Below the pieces are notes generated by a model, which worked only from the letters and a program-made list of their open reading frames with translations, had not been told where the DNA came from and searched no databases. Below are positions 46,999-56,620 of a DNA stretch of 64,000 nucleotides, in pieces; the first letter of the stretch is position 1; every line of letters begins with the position of its first letter. A program made the translations under genes and the position numbers. The stretch lies in the NCBI GenBank assembly GCA_036927565.1, contig JAYESD010000001.1, forward strand, positions 137,753,415-137,817,414, in the 5' to 3' direction. The DNA comes from Tuctoria greenei (Eukaryota; Streptophyta; Magnoliopsida; Poales; Poaceae).

Positions 46999-47732
46999 AT
47001 AAGCATCGGCGGTAACAAATATGGTTTAGTAGTTGTTGATGATTTTTCTTGCTTCACTTGGGTTTTCTTTTTGCATGACAAGTCAGGAACACAAGGAATA
47101 CTCAAGAATTTCTTCAAGCGAGCTCAAAATGAATTCTCATTGACAATCAAGAACATACGAAGCGACAACAACACGGAGTTCAAGAACACACAAGTGGAGG
47201 AGTACCTAGATGAAGAAGGCATAACGCACGAGTTCTCGGCTCCGTACTCCCCTCAACAAAACGAAGTTGCCAAAAGAAAGAACCGAACTCTCATAGAGAT
47301 GGCGGGAACAATGCTCGATGAGTACAAGACCTCAGATTGATTTTGGGCAGAAGCGATTAACACCACTTGCCACGCTATAAATTGACTTTATCTTCATCGA
47401 CTACTCAAGAAGACATCCAATGAGATACTTACCGGTAACAAGCCTAATATTTCATATTTTCGAGTTTTCGGTTCCCCATGCTATATTTTAAACAAGAAGC
47501 CTAGGACTTCAAAGTTCGCTTCAAAGTCCGATGAAGGTTTCTTGCTTGGTTATGATTCGAACACTTACGCCTATCGTGTTTTCAACAAGACCTCTGGACT
47601 TGTTGAAATAGCACGTGACGTAGTGTTCGATGAAACTAATGGCTCCCAAAAGGAGCAAGTTGATCCATGTGTGCTAGATAAGGAAGAAGCTCCTTGCCAA
47701 GCATTGAGAAGAATGGCGTTAGGCGAAGTTTG
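46999..47732 (+). pseudogene. Copia-P integrase, main part
   Basis: It continues the frame interrupted at 37571. The second catalytic Asp is present in IRSDNNTEF (~47160). The catalytic Glu, expected in the V-A-E-R-K-N-R context, is Lys here (VAKRKNR, ~47270). With the Asp-to-Glu change before the insertion, two of three catalytic residues are lost. TGA codons at ~47338 and ~47385 (the latter at a Trp codon kept in Copia-M) and TGA at ~47731 interrupt. The C-terminal GYDSNTYAYRVFNK block is intact. Confidence 0.9.
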
Positions 47733-47907
47733 ACCACAAGGGCCACCTCTACATATCCATGAGGAAAACGAACCACAAGAGGAGACCAATGATCAAGGGG
47801 GAGCTTCCATACAAGATCAACCTCAAGAAAGTGAAGATGAGCAACAAGTCAATGAAGGCAATCATTTTGGGGGAGAAGAAGATGATCATGAAGATTCAAG
47901 ACAACAA

Positions 47908-49578
47908 ATGCCACACCCAAGAGTACACCAATGCGTCCAAAGGGATCACCCAATCGACAACATCATCGGCGACATCCAAAAGGGAGTAACTACTAGATCT
48001 CGCATAGCTAATTTTTGTGAGCATTACTCGTTTGTGTCCTTTTTGGAACCACACAGGGTTGAGGATGCATTGAAGGATCCGGATTGGGTAGTGGCCATGC
48101 AAGATGAACTCAACAATTTCAAGAGAAACGAGGTGTGGGAACTAGTCAAAAGACCCAAATCCAACGTCGTCGGCACCAAATGGGTCTTCCGCAACAAACA
48201 AGATGAACATGGGGTGGTGACAAGGAACAAGGCACGACTTGTGGCCAAAGGGTATTCACAAGTCGAAGGTTTGGATTTCGAAGAGACCTTTGCTCCCGTA
48301 GCTAGACTTGAATCTATTAGAATATTACTTGCATATGCTACTCACCATGATTTCAAGCTCTATCAAATGGATGTGAAAAGCGCCTTTCTCAACGGACCAA
48401 TCAAGGAGGAGGTGTATGTGGAGCAACCCCCCGGGTTTGAAGACGAAGAGTTCCCCGACCATGTATTCAAATTGCGTAAGGCTCTCTACAGCCTCAAACA
48501 AGCTCCTAGAGCTTGGTATGAGTGTATTAGAGATTTCTTAATTGAAAATGGCTTTAAGATTGGCAAAGTAGATTATACACTGTTTACAAAGAATTTTGAC
48601 ATTGATCTTTTTGTTTGTCAAATCTATGTTGATGATATAATTTTTGGTTCAACTAACCCGTCTTTTTGTGAGGAATTTAGTAAAATTATGACAGATAGGT
48701 TTGAGATGTCCATGATGGGAGAGCTAAAGTACTTCTTGGGATTCCAAGTGCGGCAACAAAAGGAAGGGACGCTCATAAGCCAAACTAAGTACACTCAAGA
48801 CATACTCAAGAAGTTTGGAATGGACATGGCGAAGCCTATAAAGACTCCCATGGCAACAAATGGCCACTTGGATCTCAATGAAGATGGACCTAGCATCGAC
48901 CAAAAGGTATATTGCTCCATGATTGGATCTCTACTCTATTTATGTGCATCTAGGCCAGACATTATGTTGAGTGTATGTTTTTGTGCAAGATTTCAAGCCA
49001 ATCCTAAGGAGTTTCACTTGACAGCCATAAAGAGGATCTTGAGATATTTAGTTCATACACCCAATCTTGGTCTTTGGTATCCAAAAGGCTCCAAATTCAA
49101 TCTCATTGGTTACTCCGATGCAGATTATGCCGGATGCAAGGTAGATAGAAAAAGTACCTCGGGTACATGCCAATTCCTAGGGAGATCTCTAGTTTCTTGG
49201 TCCTCCAAGAAACAAAATTCCATTGCCTTATCCATGGCCGAAGCAGAGTCTGTTGCAGCCGGGAGTTATTGTGCACAACTCCTTTGGATGCAGCAAACTC
49301 TAAGGGATTACGGTTACAATATGAACCGTATTCCACTCCTTTGTGATAATGAGAGTGCCATTAAAATTGCCCATAATCCCGTTGAGCACTCCAGAACAAA
49401 ACACATTGACATAAGGAATCACTTCATGAGGGACCACTCCATGAAAGGAGATATAGCCATCTCCCATGTCAACACCGAAAAACAATTGGCCGACATATTC
49501 ACCAAGCCACAAGATGAAAAACGCTTTTGCGATCTTCAAAATGAACTAAACATCCTTGATTCTCGGAATGTGGCTTGA
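47908..49578 (+). CDS. Copia-P reverse transcriptase-RNase H, open frame of 556 codons
   Basis: The longest intact coding stretch of any retroelement here. After an IN-RT linker (IDNIIGDIQKGVTTRSR) come the RT blocks WVFRNKQDEHG, RLVAKGYSQVEGLDFEETFAPVARLE (split across the fingers) and YQMDVKSAFLNG. The catalytic YVDD is at 48625-48636. RNase H starts near 49100 with YSDADYAG, followed by SGTCQFLG, ALSMAEAE and CDNESAIK, and ends with ADIFTKPQDEKRFC. All catalytic residues I can place are present. The first in-frame codons are an ATG within the former polyprotein, so in a working element this would be the C-terminal part of Gag-Pol rather than a separate gene. Confidence 0.93.
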   Translation: MPHPRVHQCVQRDHPIDNIIGDIQKGVTTRSRIANFCEHYSFVSFLEPHRVEDALKDPDWVVAMQDELNNFKRNEVWELVKRPKSNVVGTKWVFRNKQDEHGVVTRNKARLVAKGYSQVEGLDFEETFAPVARLESIRILLAYATHHDFKLYQMDVKSAFLNGPIKEEVYVEQPPGFEDEEFPDHVFKLRKALYSLKQAPRAWYECIRDFLIENGFKIGKVDYTLFTKNFDIDLFVCQIYVDDIIFGSTNPSFCEEFSKIMTDRFEMSMMGELKYFLGFQVRQQKEGTLISQTKYTQDILKKFGMDMAKPIKTPMATNGHLDLNEDGPSIDQKVYCSMIGSLLYLCASRPDIMLSVCFCARFQANPKEFHLTAIKRILRYLVHTPNLGLWYPKGSKFNLIGYSDADYAGCKVDRKSTSGTCQFLGRSLVSWSSKKQNSIALSMAEAESVAAGSYCAQLLWMQQTLRDYGYNMNRIPLLCDNESAIKIAHNPVEHSRTKHIDIRNHFMRDHSMKGDIAISHVNTEKQLADIFTKPQDEKRFCDLQNELNILDSRNVA

Positions 49579-49689
49579 AATTTTGCATACCTGTATGATT
49601 TCTTCAGATTATGTTGATTGGATTGAGAAAATCATCTCTTTAAATTTTCTCCAAAAAACTATGTCAATTACTAGATCTTGGTGAATTAT

Positions 49690-50245
49690 GGTCATTGCTT
49701 GATCTGGACTAGTCCGCCCATGCACACTAGTCCGCAGAGCGCTGGTTAGGCCGGACTAGTCTGGTAGATCACGGACTAGTCCGATATAGCCTCTGGAAAA
49801 GTTCAGACTAGTCCGATTTTTCGTGTCCATAACCTTAGCCGCCGCCAAACCCTAATTCCCTCACCCTCCACTCTGGCCTCACGCGTTCTCTCTCTTCGCG
49901 CTCGAGCTCCCAAGGCGATTTCTTGTTTTCTCCACCAAAAAGCTTCACATTTGGGTGGAAATCAAGCTTCCTTGCTCGGAGGTTGAAGTTCAGGGACTTG
50001 TCCGGACTTCGACACCCTCATCTCCAAGTTTCAAGCGATTTCTTCTGTAATTTTTGCCCAAACCCTATAAATCCCTATTTTCTTCATTTTTGATCAAATA
50101 GCCTAGCTTCTTTCACCTAATACTAGTGTCCTCGATGTATTACATTGCTGTTAGGCTAATTTTGCATTGATATAGTCCATTTGTCTCATATGTTAGGTTT
50201 TTGAGGATGAATACTGGCTTAGTCTGGTCCATGCACCGAACAAGT
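49690..50245. repeat. palindrome clusters upstream of the Copia-P downstream ORF
   Basis: Five GGACTAGTCC-type palindromes lie at 49705-49825 and a further pair at 50215-50245. Between them is a pyrimidine-rich stretch (CCCTCACCCTCCACTC, TTCTCTCTCTTCGC; 49855-49905) and a TATAAAT at 50066-50072. The order matches Copia-M at 20210-19600. Confidence 0.75.
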
Positions 50246-50368
50246 CCGATTTTTCTGAACTCAAAACCTAACTTTTCAATTCCTCAATGCAATTCCTTGT
50301 TACTCTTTCTCACCCATGCCTTGAATCATCAATTCTCATTCGTGCCTTGCACAATTCATTCTCGTGAC

Positions 50369-51915
50369 ATGTCGAGCTCAAACGACGAGATTTTCGATTT
50401 CGAGGCCAAGATGGACCATGAGGTCGCACCTCGGCCCTCAACAAGCCTTGGCAAGAAACGCCAAGAGCGTTCTGAGCCAGCTCCATCTCCTCCTCAGGCT
50501 CGTCGGAAGGTGCTGGCAAAGAATCCGGCTTCCAAGGCTACTGCAGCAACAACTTGCCCTTGCCAAGCTAAGGGCAAGGGCAAGGGAATAGCAACCAGCC
50601 CAGTTGGCCCCCTAAAGCTGCATGCTCCAAGGGAAGGGGTCAGGGACCTCACTGAAGAAAGATTCAATGGGAAGGGCAGCGACTCGGTTGCGAAGTTCAG
50701 AAATATTGATTGGTATGGCCATCCGAAGCAAGCTGCCGATGGAAGATTTTGGGGCAATTTCCATGCAGATTTCTACAAATCAATGTACCTCCCCATGAAG
50801 ACACCGGTAGTGTGTAGCCAATGGATCGATTGGGCGCATTTTGAGAAGAAGGGCTGCTCCCTATTTATTGAAGGGGTGGATGTAGTTGAGAGGCATGGCC
50901 TGAAGGATCTTTTTGCCTTCAGGAACAACTGGAATGATGAAGTCATCGCGCAATTCTTTACGACGTGCCATTTCTCAAGTGAAGATGAAGAGAGTGTTAC
51001 TTGGATGACTCACGGATCCAAGTACAGTATCACTCATGAAGACTTTGCAAGCCTGCTCCACCTTGACACCTCAAGACATGACAACTTGATCATCCACAAC
51101 ATAGGTGTCATTGAGAAGGACAGGATGAAATTCCTCTATGAGCCCAACTCAAATTCAACCCTCCCTCCAAGAAGAACATGAAGCCTTTCTTTGTGGTCCT
51201 GAACAGAGTATTGAGGAAGACTATTCCTCCCAAGGATGGAGATGCTGGGAGTGTGCATGGCTATCTCCGGACCCAGATGAGAGTGATAAGCAAGGATCGT
51301 CAGTTTGATGTGGCTGACTACATTGGGAATGACATGGTGAACATTTCTTGCACGCCCAACAAGTCATGTGGCTATGCTCCCTATCTTATGTTTACGATTG
51401 AGAAAGTCACTGGCATAGAGTTTGTGAAAGATGTGGAGCACCTCCCTTTGAGGCCTCAGATGCCTTAGAAGCCAAGCATACAGGTTGCTCCTTCACCGAC
51501 CTCCAGTCCTGAGGCTCCGACAAGAAGAAGTGAAGATGCCAGGGCTGCCCCTGCCACTAGGGCATCTCCTCAAAAAGGATCTGCAAGTGGCATCTTCAAA
51601 TACTTGGCTGCCATCTTTGCTTCTTGCAGAAAGGTCAAGGTGAAGGCCCACAAGCTCAACAAGAGGAGAAAAGAAGACATGAAGTATGTCAAGGCCAATG
51701 TGAAGCTGATATGCCAGAAACCGGAGATTGAGCGCATTGGATCTTTGGTAATCTCTGAAGATTCCGATTCTGACTTCACCGAGCTCGGGCCCTTGACCCC
51801 CTCCGAGCTTGCCTACTTTGGCATTGGGGGCTCGAGTGGCTCCGCACCTCTTCCTCCTCCTCATCAGCCCGAAGACGAAGATGAAGACGATGAGAGGACT
51901 GACAGCGAGGCGTGA
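50369..51915 (+). pseudogene. Copia-P downstream ORF (third ORF, putative plant transposon protein)
   Basis: ATG 50369 is preferred over an in-frame ATG at 50207 because what follows is the conserved part. A basic, Pro/Ala-rich N-terminus leads to the VGPLKLHAPREG block. Next is a globular region (residues ~110-270) with WIDWAHFEKKGCSLFIEG, LKDLFAFRNNWNDEVIAQFF and YSITHEDFASLLHL, resembling the uncharacterised 'putative plant transposon protein' domain (from memory). A one-base shift near 51170 moves the frame to MKPFFVVLNR...FVKDVEHLPLRPQMP. A TAG at 51466 stands where Copia-M has CAG. The C-terminus has a Lys-rich helix, SELAYF and an acidic tail ending at 51915. Function is unknown; no membrane segment is evident. 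Confidence 0.78.
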
Positions 51916-51958
51916 AGACTTTAGGTCCCTCCTCTCTTTCTTTTTGGTGTCTTGATGC

Positions 51959-51983
51959 CAAAGGGGGAGAGATTGAGGGGGAG
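51959..51983 (+). promoter_or_regulatory. internal polypurine tract of Copia-P
   Basis: CAAAGGGGGAGAGATTGAGG and the following GGGAG lie 45 bases after the ORF stop and ~410 bases before the terminal PPT. It resembles the true PPT-LTR junction (AAAGGGAGAGATTGAAAG). Confidence 0.5.
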
Positions 51984-52372
51984 TCTTAGGTCTAAGGTCT
52001 TAGCTGTAGGATGCGAGGAGAGAGCTTCCTTTGTGCTCTTTGTCTATTTTGCGGGTTGTAAACTGTTTTATATGCTATTTTGTTAATTATGGTCCTGATG
52101 TGAAATGCTATGAACTTGTTATGCTCTTATTGATGAAATCTGTGTTTTTGGTTCAACATTGTCTTTATGCTTATTGTTGGTATCCATGTCAATTAACTCA
52201 TTATTATCACGATTGTTGCTCAGACTCATTTAGTTTTGCATCCCACCATAAAGAGTGCACATATGGATCATGTTTTCATTGATTAATGTGTTTTAAACTC
52301 ATATGTGCATACTTTATGAAAATCTCAACTTTTTATCATATTGTGTGAAATCTCAATTGGTTGTCATCAATC

Positions 52373-52389
52373 ACCAAAAAGGGAGAGAT
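52373..52389 (+). promoter_or_regulatory. Copia-P polypurine tract
   Basis: CCAAAAAGGGAGAGAT directly precedes the 3' LTR. Confidence 0.88.
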
Positions 52390-53943
52390 TGAAAGTGCAT
52401 CTAGGAATCTCTTGTGGGTTTTGGATGATTTGACAGACAAATGAGATCCTAACCACTTTGTTGAGATGAGTACAGGTTTTAATGTGAAAATAAGCAAAGT
52501 GCCAAAAAGAAGGGAGAATGAGGAGCAATGTGGAGAAGAGCTCAGGGAACAAGATTAGTAGATCATTGTGTGTGGAGTGTGTTAAGGAAACACACCCCAA
52601 GAGCTCAATCACAGATAAACACACACATTGCACAAATTTATACAGGACCGGACTAGTCCGACTAACACCGGACTAGTCCGATATCTCTCACTGCACAAGA
52701 TCGGACAAGTCCGATATCACCACAGACTAGTTCGATATTTCTCTGACTAGAATCGGACTAGTCCTTCCCAGTGCGGACTAGTCCTCAAAACACTTCACAA
52801 GTCACACAAAATTGGACAAGTCCGATCAAACACCGGACTAATCTGATATCTTTCTGATGTCAATCGGACAAGTTCGATATTAGCACGGACTAGTCCGAAA
52901 AACTCTCTGACCTAAATCGGACAAGTCCTCCAAGTGTGGACTTGTCCTCATAACCACTTAGGGTTTCACTGTCCAGACAAGTCCGATGACTATCGTACTA
53001 GTCCGAAGATTTCCAGAAGCGAAATCGGACAAGTCCGCTCCTAGCCAGACTAGTCCGATATTTCCGGACACTTAGGGTTTGCTTCACACAGCACACCAGA
53101 CTAGTCCGGTGTCCACCATGGACTAGTCCGATCTTTCTAAATCCTAACATTCACTTTTAGAAACCCCATATAAATAGAGGTGCACGTCCCAACTTTAACA
53201 TCTCTCGAACCCTAGCGCCGTCACACCTCCCAAGAGCCTCAAAAACACATCTCTCCACGAAATCAAAAGCCAAAAAGATCAATCCCTTGAGGATACACTT
53301 TGGAACATTGGAGAGACATGATTCATCACACTTGAGCTCTTAGTTTGATTCCCTAACACACTCCTACGATTTTCATTATAATCTTTTGAGTGTGTTCTTG
53401 GTGGATTTGTCATTGTAATCTAGGGGAGCCCTCAATGTGTGAGAAGACCCCTTGAATTTGGTTATTTACCCCTTGTGATAAGAGAAGAGGATTGACCTTC
53501 ATGGCGATCCGATGAGGGTAGGGTTGGTGAAGACCCGATCCTTTTGTGGACTCCTCAACGTGGATGTAGGTTGCCTCGGTGGGAGCCGAACCATGGGATA
53601 AATTGATTGTGTTCTTGTTTTGTGTTCACCATTCTAATTCATCACAACAATCTAGGGTTTGAATCAATATTGCTTACCTTACGTTGAATCATTAAGTATA
53701 AGATTGAATTGTGATATATCCTATTCTATAACCGTGCAACACCTAAATCACAAGTATACTTCCGCTGCATACATCCTAGAATCAAATTAATTGATCAAAC
53801 TTGATTAACTTAGTCGGTATACACCGGACTAGTCCGCACTTTACCGGACTAGTCCGATATCTCATGTTTTGATCTGGTGGTTAAGTGTTGCAGGTTCCGA
53901 CAAATTCAAAAAGGCATATTCACCCCCCTCTAGGCCACATTCA
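52390..53943 (+). mobile_element. Copia-P 3' LTR
   Basis: TGAAAGTGCATC...CCACATTCA, near-identical to the 5' LTR. The palindrome array is at 52650-53140, the TATA box at 53168-53175, and two more palindromes at 53824-53860. Confidence 0.95.
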
Positions 53944-53948
53944 ATAAA
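53944..53948. repeat. target-site duplication of Copia-P, right copy (ATAAA)
   Basis: Identical to 33927-33931. Confidence 0.92.
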
Positions 53949-55049
53949 TCATTTGGAGTATGATTAGTGTATCAGTGAAATTTAATATCTAAGTATAAAA
54001 ATAAGGAAGTCCCAAAAATATCAATCAAAAATCAAAATCAAGTTTAAATTTAATCTTGAGTCAAAAGCTAAAGACAATAGTAGGGCATCGTTATTAAATC
54101 AAATGTGCATAAGGGACATATTTAAGAATACTCCACTTAAGTAATAACAAACTAACGTGTATATATATCTAAGGTATTAATTCTAATCAAGCTGAAATTT
54201 AAATCATGAAATCCCTATGTTTGTTCAACATAGAGATTTTGAATTCAAACGAAAAACCAACTTATCAAATATAACCTAGGCAAGCATCTCATTATCAGCC
54301 ACAAAAATATTATTAATACTTAATCTTTTGAACTTGCAAAAAATTTACAAACTTTGTAGTAATATGAACTAGTTATGTAAAACTACAAATCAAAGTAAGA
54401 AGTTAGATTCGAACTGAAAATCAGTTCAGCTTGGATTAAGCAAGTTCAAATATGAATTTAAGATGCAAAAAGAAAAGGATTTATCATTGTTAGTTTATTT
54501 TTTTTCAAATTTGGATCAGTCAAATTGCAAACTAAATTGCACCATTGTGTTCATCTTGTTCAAATTAGCTAACCTACAAATTTTGGTGAAAACTGAACTT
54601 TATATGGTATGTTATTTTGAATTATGAAGCTGCTGCAGTGTTGTGTCTATGTCTGTAGGCCCACCCTGTCTGTAGGTCCCACCAGTCAGTACCAGAGGTG
54701 AAACACCAGGTTTCTTCTGTTCCAGCGCGATGGCTGCGCGCGCCACGCAAGAAGCAACCACTCCACTTTACCTTGGCTTACCTTATCCTGCTCTGCTCAA
54801 GTCTATCCCACACCCACACTCTCGTATTTAATGCTCATCACCCTCCTGCACAGCAAGCTCCCGCTCGACGCTGGTTCTGCACCGTCTGGCAAGCTACGTC
54901 GCCCGGCGTACCTCATCGATTCCTGGCCCATCTGAGCTGCCTAGGAGTGGCGCCGAGGCTCACTCAGCATTTCCGGAGTGACCCATTGTTGCCTCTATCC
55001 TCGCCAAACTGACCAAAGCCGGAAAATTTCCCTGTTCGGGCCACCACCG
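53949..55049 (+). mobile_element. continuation of the Tekay-like LTR begun at 33789
   Basis: An AT-rich first part, then a GC-richer patch (54650-55030) in the same relative place as in the LTR at 6978 (for example GTAGGTCCCACCAGTCAGTA beside the GTGGGACCCACTTGTCA of that LTR). It is cut by a short Ty1 LTR at 55050. The short ORF at 54698-55012 is LTR sequence without a recognisable domain. Confidence 0.5.
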
Positions 55050-55339
55050 TGTAAGAATAGAAAGATATATTGCAAGAATAGAAGGATATGTGAGAGTAGG
55101 AAAGATATATTGAATAGAAGTATATATGTGAGAATAAGAAAGATATATTGTAAAGTAGGAAGAGTATATCAGATTACGATCTGATATCTTGGTTACTATC
55201 CTGCTAGGTTAATTTAGGGTAGGAAATAATTATTCAGGGTAGGAGATGATTGTAATATTCTTTCCATGTATCACCAATCCTCGACTATAGATAAACTTGT
55301 GGCCCGAGACCAAAGGGTTCAACGCTTTCCCACTCTTCA
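55050..55339 (+). mobile_element. short Ty1-copia 5' LTR, 290 bp
   Basis: TGTAAGAATAG...CACTCTTCA. The first 120 bases are built from imperfect repeats of AGAATAGAAAGATATATTG. A PBS follows at 55341. Confidence 0.8.
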
Positions 55340-55340
55340 A

Positions 55341-55355
55341 CTTGGTAATCAGAGC
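55341..55355 (+). promoter_or_regulatory. primer-binding site of the short Ty1 element
   Basis: CTTGGTAATCAGAGCC matches initiator tRNA-Met with one extra A. Confidence 0.7.
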
Positions 55356-55401
55356 CGATCTTCCACAACACATCTAGCCTTAGATTAAGATCGCCAGCGC
55401 C

Positions 55402-55539
55402 ATGGCGGCGACATCGTCAACTACCTTGTCTGCAACCTTACTCAGCTCCTCAGTCTCCGAAAAACTTTCAAAAGACAACTACCTCTTGTGGAAGGCGTAT
55501 GTACTTCCTCAAGTGAGGGGAGCGTAACTACTTGGTTAC
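55402..55539 (+). pseudogene. Ty1-copia gag N-terminus, truncated
   Basis: The frame reads a Ser/Thr/Leu-rich start, then SEKLSKDNYLLWKAYVLPQVRGA, the beginning of a Ty1 gag capsid domain (split here only for readability of the motif KDNYLLWK). A TAA at 55525 replaces an expected Gln codon. Four codons later the Tat-like LTR begins, so at most 46 codons survive. The rest of the element should lie to the right of the window. Confidence 0.75.
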
Positions 55540-56392
55540 TGTCGGAGTCTGGTTCCGGCAATTCTCCCTGCACTACCGTTGGTAGCCCGCAGAGTTTGTA
55601 GTTCGGTAATGAGCGCGCAGAGATTCAGAACACGATGGCAAGTAGACACGAGGATTTACGTGGTTCGGGCCGCCTAAGCGTAATACCCTACTCCACGGGG
55701 TATGTAGTTGTTGTATTGAGCGTCTGAGCACTTGAGAGTGTGTGTCAGAGCTGAGTATGGAAGAAGTCTAGAAGAATTGTCCCTGTGTATCGCTTGACCA
55801 GTCCTTTTATAGTACAGGGACTGGTCGTTACATCGCTAGGCTGGCCCGACATGTGGCCCTGGCGGTTACTGATGCTTAATACACAATTAATGAGGTTAAT
55901 TACTCTTAATAGTGTGGTAACGGGTCTTGACAGTGCCGTTACTAATATTAAGGGCCCTCCGATCGTGTGTCATTAATATGGTATTAATGACACTTAATCG
56001 GGTCTTGAAGACTTTGATTGCTCCTTGAAGGTCCGAGCCATTGGGGGTCCTCCAGTCTGCTTGTTGAAGTTGAAGATCCGGCGGTTGGACATGTGGTAGC
56101 TCCGGAGCATACCGTCTGGGACAGGTAGGTCCGGTGCAGTATACATGTGTCGGTACCGAAGCTTCCCTCTGTCGAGGGTTAGGTCCGGAGGTCCTGCGCA
56201 GGTGTTTAGCTCGGAGCTTTCTGTAGCTCCAGTTGCAGTATACACGTGGCAGCACCGGGACTAACCATAGAAGGGAAGCAGGTCCAATCCCACATGACAC
56301 GTGGGGCCTTCAGAGGTCTTCAACTCAGACAGGTGAAGTTCCTTTGGTCTTTTTGCAGTCCCAAGGGGTATATGGTACGAAGGGTACCGACA
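55540..56392 (-). mobile_element. Tat-M 3' LTR, 853 bp
   Basis: It starts TGTCGGAGTCTGG and ends GGGTACCGACA. The minus-strand TATA box (TATAAAAG) is at 55804-55811. A conserved CGTGGTTCGGGCCGCC block at ~55660-55675 resembles that of grass Tat LTRs. Purine-rich sequence on the minus strand follows (AGTGGGGCCAC, 56393-56403), a possible PPT. Only one LTR is seen, so the right end of the pair is unverified. Confidence 0.65.
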
Positions 56393-56613
56393 GTGGCCCC
56401 ACTGGGCCCACCTCTGGGAGAGACCTTTTGGATGAAGTCGTTCTGCCAGAGGTGGGTCCATCCTTCGGTTTTTGAGCCGTGTCTTCAAGGGTCTTTGGAT
56501 TTGCCGTTGGCGGTAGTCCGTAGTTAAACCAACACCGCGTGGCATATCCAGGATGTGTCTGGTGAGATCTAAGCGTGCGGATCTAACGCAATTGAAGGTC
56601 GCCGGTTCCCGAT

Positions 56614-56620
56614 ATAAAAA
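56614..56620 (+). promoter_or_regulatory. TATA box for the antisense ORF of Tat-M
   Basis: CGATATAAAAATTG lies about 310 bases upstream of the first ATG (56931), on the strand opposite to the element's own LTR promoter. Confidence 0.4.

Larger units (their letters stand above)
33932..53943 (+). mobile_element. Ty1-copia element of SIRE/Maximus type (Copia-P), 20.0 kb including a nested 9.4-kb element
   Basis: LTRs of 1537 and 1554 bases, an exact ATAAA duplication, a tRNA-Met PBS and a PPT define the boundaries. Without the nested Athila-like element it is about 10.6 kb. Gene order is truncated gag, protease, integrase, RT, RNase H, then a further ORF. The two LTRs are nearly identical apart from a few substitutions and small indels, so it is younger than Copia-M. 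It is disabled by a gag deletion, mutated integrase and the nested insertion. Confidence 0.95.

Noticed and set aside
50207..50368. N-terminal extension of the Copia-P third ORF with a hydrophobic LLLFLTHAL stretch as a signal peptide
   Set aside because: It is in frame but precedes the conserved start at 50369. The matching stretch is not seen in Copia-M, and it overlaps the second palindrome group.
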